64,000 bases of DNA from Dyella sp. RRB7. GTDB lineage: Bacteria > Pseudomonadota > Gammaproteobacteria > Xanthomonadales > Rhodanobacteraceae. The position numbers and the translations under genes are program-made. The notes under the pieces are model-generated. The model did no database searches and was not told the DNA's origin. It saw only the letters and a list, made by a program, of their open reading frames with translations. The stretch is taken from assembly GCF_022761115.1 (NCBI RefSeq), contig NZ_JAKWJS010000004.1, forward strand, positions 124,001 through 188,000. The letters are read 5' to 3'. Positions within the stretch are counted from its first letter, which is position 1. Each line of letters opens with the position of its first letter. Shown here piece by piece: positions 35,344-43,269 of the stretch.

Positions 35344-37035
35344 ATGCGACACCAACTCGCAGTCTGTCTTGCCGCGTGTATTCTGAGCCTTTCCGCTATT
35401 TCGCTTGCGCAGATCCCCGTTCATGCCGAAACCGCATCCGATGCGGCGGGCTGGCCCGGCAAGGACGGTCGAACGGCCACCCCGATCAAGCACCTGGTGG
35501 TGATCTTCCAGGAGAACGTCTCCTTCGATCACTACTTCGGCACTTATCCCAACGCCGCCAACCTTCCGGGTGAGCCGGCCTTCTATGCACGTCCGTTCAC
35601 GCCGCACGTGAATGGCCTGAGCGCCAGCCTGCTTACCAGCAACCCGACCAAGGCCAACAGCGCCAACGGCAGCGCTGCGATCAATCCGTTCCGCCTGGAT
35701 CGCACGCAGGCGGCCACCGCCGACCAGGATCATGCCTATGGCCCGGAGCAGCAGGCGTTCGACGGCGGCGCGATGGATCTGTTCCCCAAGTTCACCGGTT
35801 CGGGTGAAACGTTGCCGGGCGCGCCCGCGGACGAGGACGGCGCCGGCCAGGTGATGGGGTATTACGACGGCAACACCGTCACCGCGATGTGGAACTACGC
35901 GCAGTGGTTTGCGCTGAACGACAACAGCTACGGTACTACCTTCGGTCCGTCGACGCCGGGCGCGATCAACCTGGTTTCCGGCCAGACCAATGGCGTGACG
36001 CAAACGCTCAACGGCACCGCCAACGAGGTCAACGATGGCCAGGGCGGCCTGACCCTGTTCGGCGATGCCGATCCGATCGGTGACGTGTGCTCCTCGCCCA
36101 CCGGCAACCAGGTGCAGTTCGGCGGCCGCAATATCGGTGACCTGCTGAATGATGCGGGCGTAACCTGGGGCTTCTTCGAGGGTGGCTTCGATCTCACCCA
36201 GGTGAACACCAACGGCAGCACGGGCTGCAAGCGCAAGACGCTTTCCACGGTGACCCAGGTGAGCGAGAGCGATTACATCCCGCACCACCAGCCGTTCCAG
36301 TACTACCCGTCCACCGCCAACCCCACCCACGTGCGGCCGACCTCGGTGGCAACCATTGGCCACCAGGGCGATGCGGCCAATCACCAGTACGACATCAACG
36401 ATTTCTACGCGGCGGTGAGCGCGGGCAACTTCCCGGCGGTGAGCTTCCTCAAGGCGCCGGGCTACCAGGATGGGCATGCCGGCTATTCCGATCCGCTGGA
36501 CGAGCAGCAGTTCGTGGTGCACGTGATCAACTTCCTGCAGCAGCAGCCGGAGTGGCGCGATACCGCGGTGGTGATCGCCTATGACGACTCCGACGGTTGG
36601 TACGACCACCAGGCCGCGCCGCGCATCAATGCGTCGGCGACCGCTTCCGATGCGTTGGATGGCGCGGGGGTGTGCAAGGCGCCGAGCACGCTGCCCGGCA
36701 TCGCCAGCAATGGCAAGCCGGTGCAGGGCCGTTGCGGCCACGGTCCGCGCCTGCCGCTGCTGGTGGTTTCGCCGTGGGCACGCAGCAACTTCGTCGACCA
36801 CACGCTGACCGACCAGTCGTCCATCACGCGCTTCGTCGAGGACAACTGGCTGCACGGCAAGCGCATCGGCGGTGGTTCGTTCGATGCCATCGCCGGCTCG
36901 CTGGAACATATGTTCGACTTCTTCCAGCCGCTACCGGCGCGCCGCAAGCTGATCCTGGACGAACAGACCGGCCAGCCGCAGCAGCAGCCGTCGCCCTGGC
37001 CGTGGGCCAGCCAGCCGCATACGCCGCACGGCTGA
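35344..37035 (+). CDS. secreted phosphoesterase (phospholipase C / acid phosphatase AcpA family)
   Basis: A 563-aa exported enzyme with a Sec signal (cleavage near VHA-ETA). The catalytic start IKHLVVIFQENVSFDHYFGTYP (split around ENVSFDHYFG) is the family hallmark, with Asn/Glu metal ligands and the nucleophile region. AYDDSDGWYDHQAAPR near res 415-430 and RLPLLVVSPWARSNFVDHTLTDQSS near 480-500 supply further metal-binding Asp and His residues. It may release phosphate from phospholipids or phosphoesters; substrate is not predictable. A strong hairpin separates it from the multicopper oxidase downstream. Confidence 0.88.
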   Translation: MRHQLAVCLAACILSLSAISLAQIPVHAETASDAAGWPGKDGRTATPIKHLVVIFQENVSFDHYFGTYPNAANLPGEPAFYARPFTPHVNGLSASLLTSNPTKANSANGSAAINPFRLDRTQAATADQDHAYGPEQQAFDGGAMDLFPKFTGSGETLPGAPADEDGAGQVMGYYDGNTVTAMWNYAQWFALNDNSYGTTFGPSTPGAINLVSGQTNGVTQTLNGTANEVNDGQGGLTLFGDADPIGDVCSSPTGNQVQFGGRNIGDLLNDAGVTWGFFEGGFDLTQVNTNGSTGCKRKTLSTVTQVSESDYIPHHQPFQYYPSTANPTHVRPTSVATIGHQGDAANHQYDINDFYAAVSAGNFPAVSFLKAPGYQDGHAGYSDPLDEQQFVVHVINFLQQQPEWRDTAVVIAYDDSDGWYDHQAAPRINASATASDALDGAGVCKAPSTLPGIASNGKPVQGRCGHGPRLPLLVVSPWARSNFVDHTLTDQSSITRFVEDNWLHGKRIGGGSFDAIAGSLEHMFDFFQPLPARRKLILDEQTGQPQQQPSPWPWASQPHTPHG

Positions 37036-37055
37036 GCGAACCACTGGCATTTCGC

Positions 37056-37080
37056 ACGCCCCGGACAGTGTCCGGGGCGT
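37056..37080 (+). terminator. strong hairpin after the phosphoesterase gene
   Basis: A 12-bp perfect stem ACGCCCCGGACA/TGTCCGGGGCGT lies 20 bp after the stop. No T-run follows, so termination may be partial. The next gene starts 36 bp later. Confidence 0.55.
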
Positions 37081-37115
37081 TGTCGTCAGGATTCACGCGA
37101 AAGGAGCTGCCGAGC

Positions 37116-38741
37116 TTGCATCCCGCACGTCGACGTTTTCTCAAGGGCATGGCCTGGGGTGTCAGCGCCGGCGTGTTGCCGCTCGGTTGGCGTGCCTATG
37201 CCGGACAGATGCCCATGGCGATGCCTTCGGGCACGGGTGGCGGCGCACTCTGCAAGCATCCGGTCGCTGATCAGACCAGCGTGCCGCGCCTGCTCGATCC
37301 CACGCGGCTGACTCCGTTCGTCGACCCCCTGCCGGTGCCGCCGGTGTTGCGTGCCGACCCTAGCGCGACGCTGCGCATCGCGATGCGCGAAAGCGAACAA
37401 CGCCTGCATCGCCAATTGCCGCCCACGCGGCTATGGACATACGGCGGCTGCATGCCCGGGCCGACCATCGAGGCGCGCAGCGGCCAGCCGTTGCATGTCG
37501 AATGGATCAACCGCCTGCCGGACAGGCACTTCCTGCCGATCGATCACCATATCTGCGGCGCCGAGGCCGATCAGCCGGAGGTGCGTGGCGTGGTCCATGT
37601 GCACGGCGCGCGCGTGCCCGCGGCCGACGACGGTTATCCCACGGACTGGCTGGTGCCCGGACAGTCGCGGCGGCAGACTTATCCCAACCGCCAGGACGCG
37701 GCGACGCTGTGGTATCACGACCACACCATGGGCATCGAGCGGCTCAATCTCTACGCCGGCCTGTTTGGCATGTTCCTGCTGCGCGACGAGCACGAACTGT
37801 CGCTGGGCCTGCCCGATGGCGAACACGAACTGCCGCTGGTGTTGAGCGATCGCCTGCTGACCGAGGATGGCCAGCTCTATTACCCGACGTCGGGCGTAAG
37901 CGATGCGCCGTGGGTGCCCGAAGTATTCGGCAACGCGATGCTGGTCAACGGCGCGCTGTTGCCGCGGCATGACGTGCAGCCGCGCCGCTACCGTTTCCGC
38001 GTGCTCAACGCCGCCAACGGACGCTTCTTCCACCTGAGCCTGCGCGGGCAGCGGCCGTTCCTGCAGATCGGCAGCGACCAGGGCCTGCTGGCGGCGCCGG
38101 CGAGCCAGACCAGCCTGTTCCTTGCGCCGGGCGAGCGGGCCGACCTCGTGATCGATTTTGCCGCGCTGGCCGGTGGCGCCATCGAGCTGATGAACGACAG
38201 CCTGCCGCTGATGCGCTTCCAGGTGGCCGCCGGCACGGTGAGCGACGCCAGCCGCGTGCCGGCGGTGTTGCGCGACGTGCCGCGCATAGCGGAGTCCAAG
38301 GCAACGCAGACCCGCGTGCTGACCATCGACGAATACGCCAATTGCGTGTCCGATCCGATGCTGATGCTGTTGGATGGCAAGCATTGGCACGATCCGGTGA
38401 GCGAGAAGCCACGCCTGGGCACCACCGAAATCTGGAGCCTGGTGAACCTGACCGAGGACACCCATCCGATTCATCTGCACCTGGTGCGCTTCCAGATCCT
38501 CGATCGCCGGCCGTTCGACGTGGACCTGTACGTGGCATCGAAGACCCTGCGCTACCTCGGGCCGGCGCAGCCACCGCCGCCGCACGAGGCCGGCTGGAAG
38601 GACACGGCGCAGGTGTATCCGGGCATGGTCACGCGCTACATCATCACCTTCGAAGGTTATGCCGGGCGCTATGTGTGGCACTGCCACCTGCTGGAGCACG
38701 CGTCCAACGAGATGATGCGGCCGTTTGAAGTCGTGGCCTGA
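37116..38741 (+). CDS. Tat-exported multicopper oxidase (CotA/laccase type)
   Basis: A 541-aa three-domain multicopper oxidase. TTG start at 37116 is supported by AAGGAG nine bases upstream and by the twin-arginine motif immediately after it (ARRRFLKGMAWG). Copper ligands are complete: HVH (161, 163) in VVHVHGARVPAADDGYP, HDH (201, 203) in LWYHDHTMGIERLNLYAG, HPIHLH (450, 453, 455), and HCHLLEHASNEMM (522, 524, 528, with Cys523 for T1 and Met533 as axial candidate). The layout is that of CotA/bilirubin oxidase rather than CueO: no Met-rich insert is seen. Substrate may be phenolics or metal ions. Confidence 0.92.
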   Translation: MHPARRRFLKGMAWGVSAGVLPLGWRAYAGQMPMAMPSGTGGGALCKHPVADQTSVPRLLDPTRLTPFVDPLPVPPVLRADPSATLRIAMRESEQRLHRQLPPTRLWTYGGCMPGPTIEARSGQPLHVEWINRLPDRHFLPIDHHICGAEADQPEVRGVVHVHGARVPAADDGYPTDWLVPGQSRRQTYPNRQDAATLWYHDHTMGIERLNLYAGLFGMFLLRDEHELSLGLPDGEHELPLVLSDRLLTEDGQLYYPTSGVSDAPWVPEVFGNAMLVNGALLPRHDVQPRRYRFRVLNAANGRFFHLSLRGQRPFLQIGSDQGLLAAPASQTSLFLAPGERADLVIDFAALAGGAIELMNDSLPLMRFQVAAGTVSDASRVPAVLRDVPRIAESKATQTRVLTIDEYANCVSDPMLMLLDGKHWHDPVSEKPRLGTTEIWSLVNLTEDTHPIHLHLVRFQILDRRPFDVDLYVASKTLRYLGPAQPPPPHEAGWKDTAQVYPGMVTRYIITFEGYAGRYVWHCHLLEHASNEMMRPFEVVA

Positions 38742-38762
38742 CGTACCTCGACCTCCCTCGTC

Positions 38763-38782
38763 ATCCCCGCGAATGCGGGGAT
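38763..38782. repeat. GTCATCCCCGCGAA-type palindrome
   Basis: Arms ATCCCCGC and GCGGGGAT around GAAT, within GTCATCCCCGCGAATGCGGG and continuing GATCCAGAGG. This is a widespread intergenic palindrome in this group of bacteria. It lies between converging genes and could also act as a bidirectional RNA end. Confidence 0.75.
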
Positions 38783-38805
38783 CCAGAGGCGTTCGTTACC
38801 TTGTG

Positions 38806-40593
38806 TTATTGCTGGGCTTGCTTCAACGCGTCGGCATCCAGCTTCAACACCGGATACTCGCCCACGTGCTGCGAGCTGTACCACGGCGAACGTTCGAAGA
38901 AGAACATCAGTCGCGCCTCCGGGCTGGCGGCGAACGCGGCATCGTCATGCAGTTTCTGCTCGAATGCGGCCTTCAGCGCCGGGTCCTTGGCCATCATCTC
39001 GCGCGCCAGCTTTTCCACCACGCGCGGTTCGCCGTATTCCTTCGCCTCGAAGATCGCGTTGAGGAAACCCCAGCGCAGCAATGAGTCGGGCGCCTGCGGT
39101 TCCAGCAGCTGGATGGCGACGTTGGCGTCGCGCTGGTCCAGCGGCACGATCACCGAGCCGGCCGGCAGCACCACGTCGCGCGTGGTTTCGCTGAGCGTGA
39201 AGTCGCGCAGCATCAGGTGGCCTTCGAACGGCTTGGAGGCCCACTGGGGGTTGTCCAACTGGTAGGCACCCGCATGCATCGTCAGCGGCCGGGTGGTGCG
39301 CTGGTATGCGATGCCGTGCGCGTCGAGCTTGCCGATGATCGCCGTCCATTGCACCGGAATCGCGTACGCCGCCGGCGGCGTGATCGACAGGTCCGGCAGC
39401 AGCCCGTTCCAGTTCGGGATGGTGTAGCTCTGCTTGTGGCTCGGGTCGTACTGGATCCAGTCGCTGCCGGAGACATCGCTGTGCGTGATGCTGAAGCGGT
39501 AGCTCTTGAACTCGTAAGGCGTGGACGCGGGATCGGCCTTGAAGGTGAGCGGCACGCTGGCGTGCGCATCGGCGGCGCGGGCGATTACATCGGCATTGGC
39601 CTTGCGGTTGGCGGCGAGCAGCGTGTCCGCGTTCCGCGCCACCTGTTCCAGCGTCAGTTCCACCAGGTCGTAGGTGCTACGCACGCGGTTCTCGTACGAC
39701 TTCAGCATATGCGTCTCGACCAGCAGCGCCGGGCGGTTCTGCAGCGCCGCGTAGCCGGTGGAAAAGCGCGGGCCCGAACCGAAGTTCTCGATGCCCTTGC
39801 GCGGGTCGCGGCCGTCCTTCAGTTCCAGGTAGATCGACGGCAGGTGGCCGCGCCGCTCGAACGCCGGCATCACCTTGTTGACGAACAGGTCCTGCTGCCA
39901 TGCGCTCACCGCCGGGTCGAGCTTGTGCGGGTCTTCCAGGTACCAGGTCAGGTCGTACTGGTAGTCCGCGCCGTCGGTGGTATGGATGTCCATCAACAGG
40001 TCGGGCTGCCAGCGCTGCCACAGCTTCAACCAGTCGAGCATTTCCGGCGCATCGGCTTTGATGTAGTCGCGGTTGAGGTTGAGGTATTGCGACTGCCCGC
40101 GAAAACCCATGCTTTCGGGCCCGTTCTGGTTGATGCGGTGATAGGGCGACGAATTCTCATGGCCATCCACGCTGAACACCGGGATGTAGACCAGCACCAC
40201 CTTGTCCAGCAGGTGCGGCAGCTTGCCGGTAACGGCGAAGTCGCGCAGCAGCATCAGGCCCGCGTCCTTGCCCTCGATCTCGCCCGGATGGATGCCGGCC
40301 TGCAGCAGCACCACCGGCTTGCCCTTGGCGTGCGCGGCGGCGGGGTCGAAGCTGCCGTCGCCGCTGGCGATCACCACCGTCATCGGACGCCCTTCGGGCG
40401 AGGTGCCGTAGGTCTCCAGCTTGATCTTGCCTGGCGCGGCTTGGGCCAATCGCTGCAGGTAGTCCAGCGTGGTGACCATGTCCGGCGTGGTGCGAAAGTG
40501 CGCGGCTTCGGCGGGCGTGGTCCAGTCGGTTGCGTGCGAGCCCATGGCGGCAAGTCCCAGCAGGGTCGAAAGGAAAAGCTGACGTGGCTTCAT
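38806..40593 (-). CDS. M14 family zinc carboxypeptidase
   Basis: A 595-aa secreted metallocarboxypeptidase with signal peptide (MKPRQLFLSTLLGLAAMGSHA). Zinc ligands are His102 and Glu105 in GIHPGEIEGKD and His204 in DIHTTDGAD. VETHMLKSYENRVRSTYD (near res 300) provides the catalytic Glu region. About 250 C-terminal residues form an extra beta-rich domain. The start overlaps the stop of the upstream DUF502 gene (ATGA), an unexpected partner. Confidence 0.9.
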   Translation of the reverse strand: MKPRQLFLSTLLGLAAMGSHATDWTTPAEAAHFRTTPDMVTTLDYLQRLAQAAPGKIKLETYGTSPEGRPMTVVIASGDGSFDPAAAHAKGKPVVLLQAGIHPGEIEGKDAGLMLLRDFAVTGKLPHLLDKVVLVYIPVFSVDGHENSSPYHRINQNGPESMGFRGQSQYLNLNRDYIKADAPEMLDWLKLWQRWQPDLLMDIHTTDGADYQYDLTWYLEDPHKLDPAVSAWQQDLFVNKVMPAFERRGHLPSIYLELKDGRDPRKGIENFGSGPRFSTGYAALQNRPALLVETHMLKSYENRVRSTYDLVELTLEQVARNADTLLAANRKANADVIARAADAHASVPLTFKADPASTPYEFKSYRFSITHSDVSGSDWIQYDPSHKQSYTIPNWNGLLPDLSITPPAAYAIPVQWTAIIGKLDAHGIAYQRTTRPLTMHAGAYQLDNPQWASKPFEGHLMLRDFTLSETTRDVVLPAGSVIVPLDQRDANVAIQLLEPQAPDSLLRWGFLNAIFEAKEYGEPRVVEKLAREMMAKDPALKAAFEQKLHDDAAFAASPEARLMFFFERSPWYSSQHVGEYPVLKLDADALKQAQQ

Positions 40594-41264
40594 GCAGGGT
40601 CCTGGTCGTGGTCGCGCAGCCTGGCAGGCGAAGCCGGCAAGGTATCAGGCGCGACGGCGCCACCGGAAATGATGAATGCCATGGCCTGGTCCATGGTCCA
40701 GTCGGTGGGGGTGAGTTCGTCCACCGGCACCACTTCCAGGTAGCCGCCCGTCGGGTTGGGCGTGGTGGGGATATACACCGCCGCCATCTCGCGGCCGCTG
40801 CCTTCCTCCACCATCACGCGGGTGACGAAGCCGACCACCTTCATGCCGCGACGTGGAAAGTCGATCAACACCACGCGCTGCACGCCCGAGGGTTTCTGTT
40901 GCAGCACCGCCATCAACTTCTTGGTGCCGCCATAGATGGTCTGCACCACCGGGATGCGTGCCAGCACCGCGTCGAACCCATCGATAAGACGCTTGCCGAT
41001 CATGCGGTTGGCCAGCCAACCGATACCGTAGAGCACCACCAGGGTCAGCAGCAGGGCCAGCACGAACAGGATCACGTCGCTGTTGAGCGCGGCCGCGGCC
41101 TTGGGTGAGCTGGGCGAGAACGTCGCCAGCAGGGCCGTGACCAGCGGTGCGCCGACGCCGGCGAACATGCCCAGCACGAACTTGAACACCACCCAGGTCA
41201 CCCATAGCGGGATGACGGTGAGCAGGCCGGTGAACAGATAACGTTTGAGGCGCAGGCGCGGCAT
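40590..41264 (-). CDS. DUF502 family membrane protein
   Basis: A 224-aa inner-membrane protein with two membrane helices (about res 9-33 and 60-85). RYLFTGLLTVIPLWVTWVVF, PVVQTIYGGTKKLM and VVLIDFPRRGMKVVGFVT are conserved blocks of DUF502. GYLEVVPVDELTPTDWTMDQAMAFIISGG is the C-terminal signature, in two parts. The function of the family is not established to my knowledge. It is translationally coupled to the downstream M14 peptidase and divergent from an ECF sigma gene. Confidence 0.9.
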   Translation of the reverse strand: MPRLRLKRYLFTGLLTVIPLWVTWVVFKFVLGMFAGVGAPLVTALLATFSPSSPKAAAALNSDVILFVLALLLTLVVLYGIGWLANRMIGKRLIDGFDAVLARIPVVQTIYGGTKKLMAVLQQKPSGVQRVVLIDFPRRGMKVVGFVTRVMVEEGSGREMAAVYIPTTPNPTGGYLEVVPVDELTPTDWTMDQAMAFIISGGAVAPDTLPASPARLRDHDQDPA

Positions 41265-41395
41265 GGCTTGGGGGAACCGGGGGAAGGAGGGCGCATTGTA
41301 GGCGAGACGCTGACCGGGGCTGGGTGGCCCTTGCCGGGGACGGGCTGTGATTTTCCCCGGCGTGGCGCGAATCATCGGTTAGCGACAAGGTGCGG

Positions 41396-41926
41396 ATGGT
41401 CATGACGGACAGGCAATACCAACAACGGTTCGAGGCGCTGTTGCGCGAACACCAGGGCATCGTGCTCAAGGTGGCGGGTGCCTATGCCCGCGACAGAGAG
41501 GAGCGCAATGACCTGGCCCAGGAGATCTGCACCCAGCTCTGGCGTGCCTTCTCCAGCTTCGACGAGCGGCTTGGGCGCTTTTCCACCTGGATGTACCGCA
41601 TCGCGTTGAACGTGGCGATCTCGCAGCGTCGACGCGTCCGCAGCGCCCAGGTGTACTTCGAACCGTTGGAGGCACACCACCTGGACAGCATCGGCGGTCA
41701 TGCCATCGATGAGCCGGACGAGCGCCTTGCCGCGCTGTACCGCTTCATCGGCCAGCTCGATCCGCTCAACCGGGCGCTGATCCTGTTGTACCTGGAAGAC
41801 CGCAGCTATGCCGAGATCGCCTACGTGCTCGGCATCAGCGAGACCAACGTGGCGACCAAGATCAGCCGTGTGAAACAGAAGCTGCGCGAGCAGGCGGCGC
41901 AGATGGCGCTTAGCGAGGAGACCTGA
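41396..41926 (+). CDS. ECF-type RNA polymerase sigma factor
   Basis: A 176-aa sigma-70 family protein. Region 2 is AGAYARDREERNDLAQEICTQLWRAFSSFD, with GRFSTWMYRIALNVA near res 63-77. Region 4 is IGQLDPLNRALILLYLEDRSYAEIAYVLGISETNVATKISRVKQKLRE in the standard helix-turn-helix order. AAGG five bases before the ATG at 41396 supports this start; ATG 41402 is possible. The next gene follows after two bases and encodes a four-helix membrane protein that may act as its anti-sigma factor. Confidence 0.9.
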   Translation: MVMTDRQYQQRFEALLREHQGIVLKVAGAYARDREERNDLAQEICTQLWRAFSSFDERLGRFSTWMYRIALNVAISQRRRVRSAQVYFEPLEAHHLDSIGGHAIDEPDERLAALYRFIGQLDPLNRALILLYLEDRSYAEIAYVLGISETNVATKISRVKQKLREQAAQMALSEET

Positions 41927-41928
41927 CC

Positions 41929-42591
41929 ATGGAACTCGATGACTTCAAACTGGCCTGGCAACAGATCGATCGCCGGCTCGAACAGCAACATGCGCTCAAC
42001 CTGCAGTGGCTGCAGACCACGGCCGCGACGCGCGCGCGGCGGCGCTTGCGTCCGCTGTGGTTCGGCCAGCTTCTGCAGATGGCTGGCGGGGTGGCGTTGA
42101 TCGTATTGGCCGCGGGCTTCTGGAGCGCCCGCCGCGACAACCCGCACCTGCTGGCGTGCGGGCTGATGCTGCATGGTTATGGCCTCATGCTCGTGCTGGC
42201 AGGGGCACGCAACCTCTACCTGATCGGTCGCGTCGACTATGGCTTGCCGGTGCTGGTCATCCAGAAGCGCCTGGCGGCTTTGCGGGCATGGCGGGTGGGC
42301 GTGGAGGCGCCGGTGTTCGGCGCGCTCGGCTGCTTTGTCTGGATTCCGCTGGCACTGGTGTCGTTCGACCACTGGTGGGGCGTGGACCTGTGGGTGCGCG
42401 CGCCGGTGGTGGTCTGGAGCTTCATCGCCAGCGGCGTGGCCTGCCTGCTGGTGTTCGGCGGAATCATCGCCTGGTCGCGCCGTCCCGGGCATGAGCGGAT
42501 GGCCAATGTCTTGAGCCGTCAGGCCGCCGGCGGCAGCGTACAGCGTGCGCAGGCCGAGCTGCAGGAGCTGGCGCGCTTCGAGCAGGATTGA
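41929..42591 (+). CDS. four-helix membrane protein, possible anti-sigma partner
   Basis: I do not recognise a characterised family. The 220-aa product has a charged N-terminal segment (MELDDFKLAWQQIDRRLEQQ, res 1-45), four hydrophobic helices (about 46-66, 74-98, 126-146, 157-182) and a short soluble tail ending LQELARFEQD. The FKxxWQxxD type N-terminus is seen in proteins encoded after ECF sigma genes in this bacterial group. Cotranscription two bases after the sigma stop is the only evidence for an anti-sigma role. Confidence 0.75.
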   Translation: MELDDFKLAWQQIDRRLEQQHALNLQWLQTTAATRARRRLRPLWFGQLLQMAGGVALIVLAAGFWSARRDNPHLLACGLMLHGYGLMLVLAGARNLYLIGRVDYGLPVLVIQKRLAALRAWRVGVEAPVFGALGCFVWIPLALVSFDHWWGVDLWVRAPVVVWSFIASGVACLLVFGGIIAWSRRPGHERMANVLSRQAAGGSVQRAQAELQELARFEQD

Positions 42592-42601
42592 GGCGGGTGC
42601 A

Positions 42602-43063
42602 TCAGGCGCCCGCCCGCGCCTTGGGCTTCAGCCGCACATAGAGTTGCTTGCGGACCAGCGCCACCACGTCGCCGCCGGCGGTTTTCACCGCGACCTCGAA
42701 CCAGCGCAGGACTTTTTCGCCTCCCGCCGCCGCGGCGCGCAGCTCATCCACCACGGCCGGCTCGAGCTTGAAGCGGGCGTACACGTCCTGCTTGCCCGGC
42801 GACACGAAGTCGATGGCGCCCGCCTTGTCCCACACATAGTAGTCATCGCCCAACTGGTGCATGGCCAGCAGCATCCAGAACGGATCGGTCATCGCAAACA
42901 GGTTGCCGCCGAACTGGGTGCGTACGTAGTTGCGGTTCCACGGCCGCAGGCGCAGCACGACGTGGACTTCGGACCAGTCCTCCGCAACGTATTGCACACG
43001 GATGCTGTTGAAGAAAAACGGCGGCCACAGGTTCATCAGCCGGCGGAAGGTGGATGCGCGCAT
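42602..43063 (-). CDS. DUF4442 hot-dog-fold thioesterase-like protein
   Basis: A 153-aa protein of the DUF4442/YiiD-C type, related to acyl-CoA thioesterases. RLMNLWPPFFFNSIRVQYV is the N-terminal signature; RNYVRTQFGGNLFAMTDPFWMLLAMHQLG is the hot-dog helix with the conserved GGNLFAMTDP. The C-terminus carries VVALVRKQLYVRLK. The ATG at 43063 is used; an ATG at 43105 would add 14 residues. It is convergent with the upstream sigma-membrane gene pair. Confidence 0.85.
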   Translation of the reverse strand: MRASTFRRLMNLWPPFFFNSIRVQYVAEDWSEVHVVLRLRPWNRNYVRTQFGGNLFAMTDPFWMLLAMHQLGDDYYVWDKAGAIDFVSPGKQDVYARFKLEPAVVDELRAAAAGGEKVLRWFEVAVKTAGGDVVALVRKQLYVRLKPKARAGA

Positions 43064-43269
43064 GACGGATTTCTTGAGGAGAGGCGGCCAGCATAACCCA
43101 GACATACTGCCGCGTATGGATGGTGCGCCTAAGTCGGCCGGGCATCGCTAGATTCCTACGGAGCCCACTCGCAGGGTCGGCCAGTGCTCATTATGGAACG
43201 CAAAATTTCGCGGCTATACTCCTGCGCAAACGACGGCGCGAGGGACGCCGCGTCCAAACGGGGGAGTTC

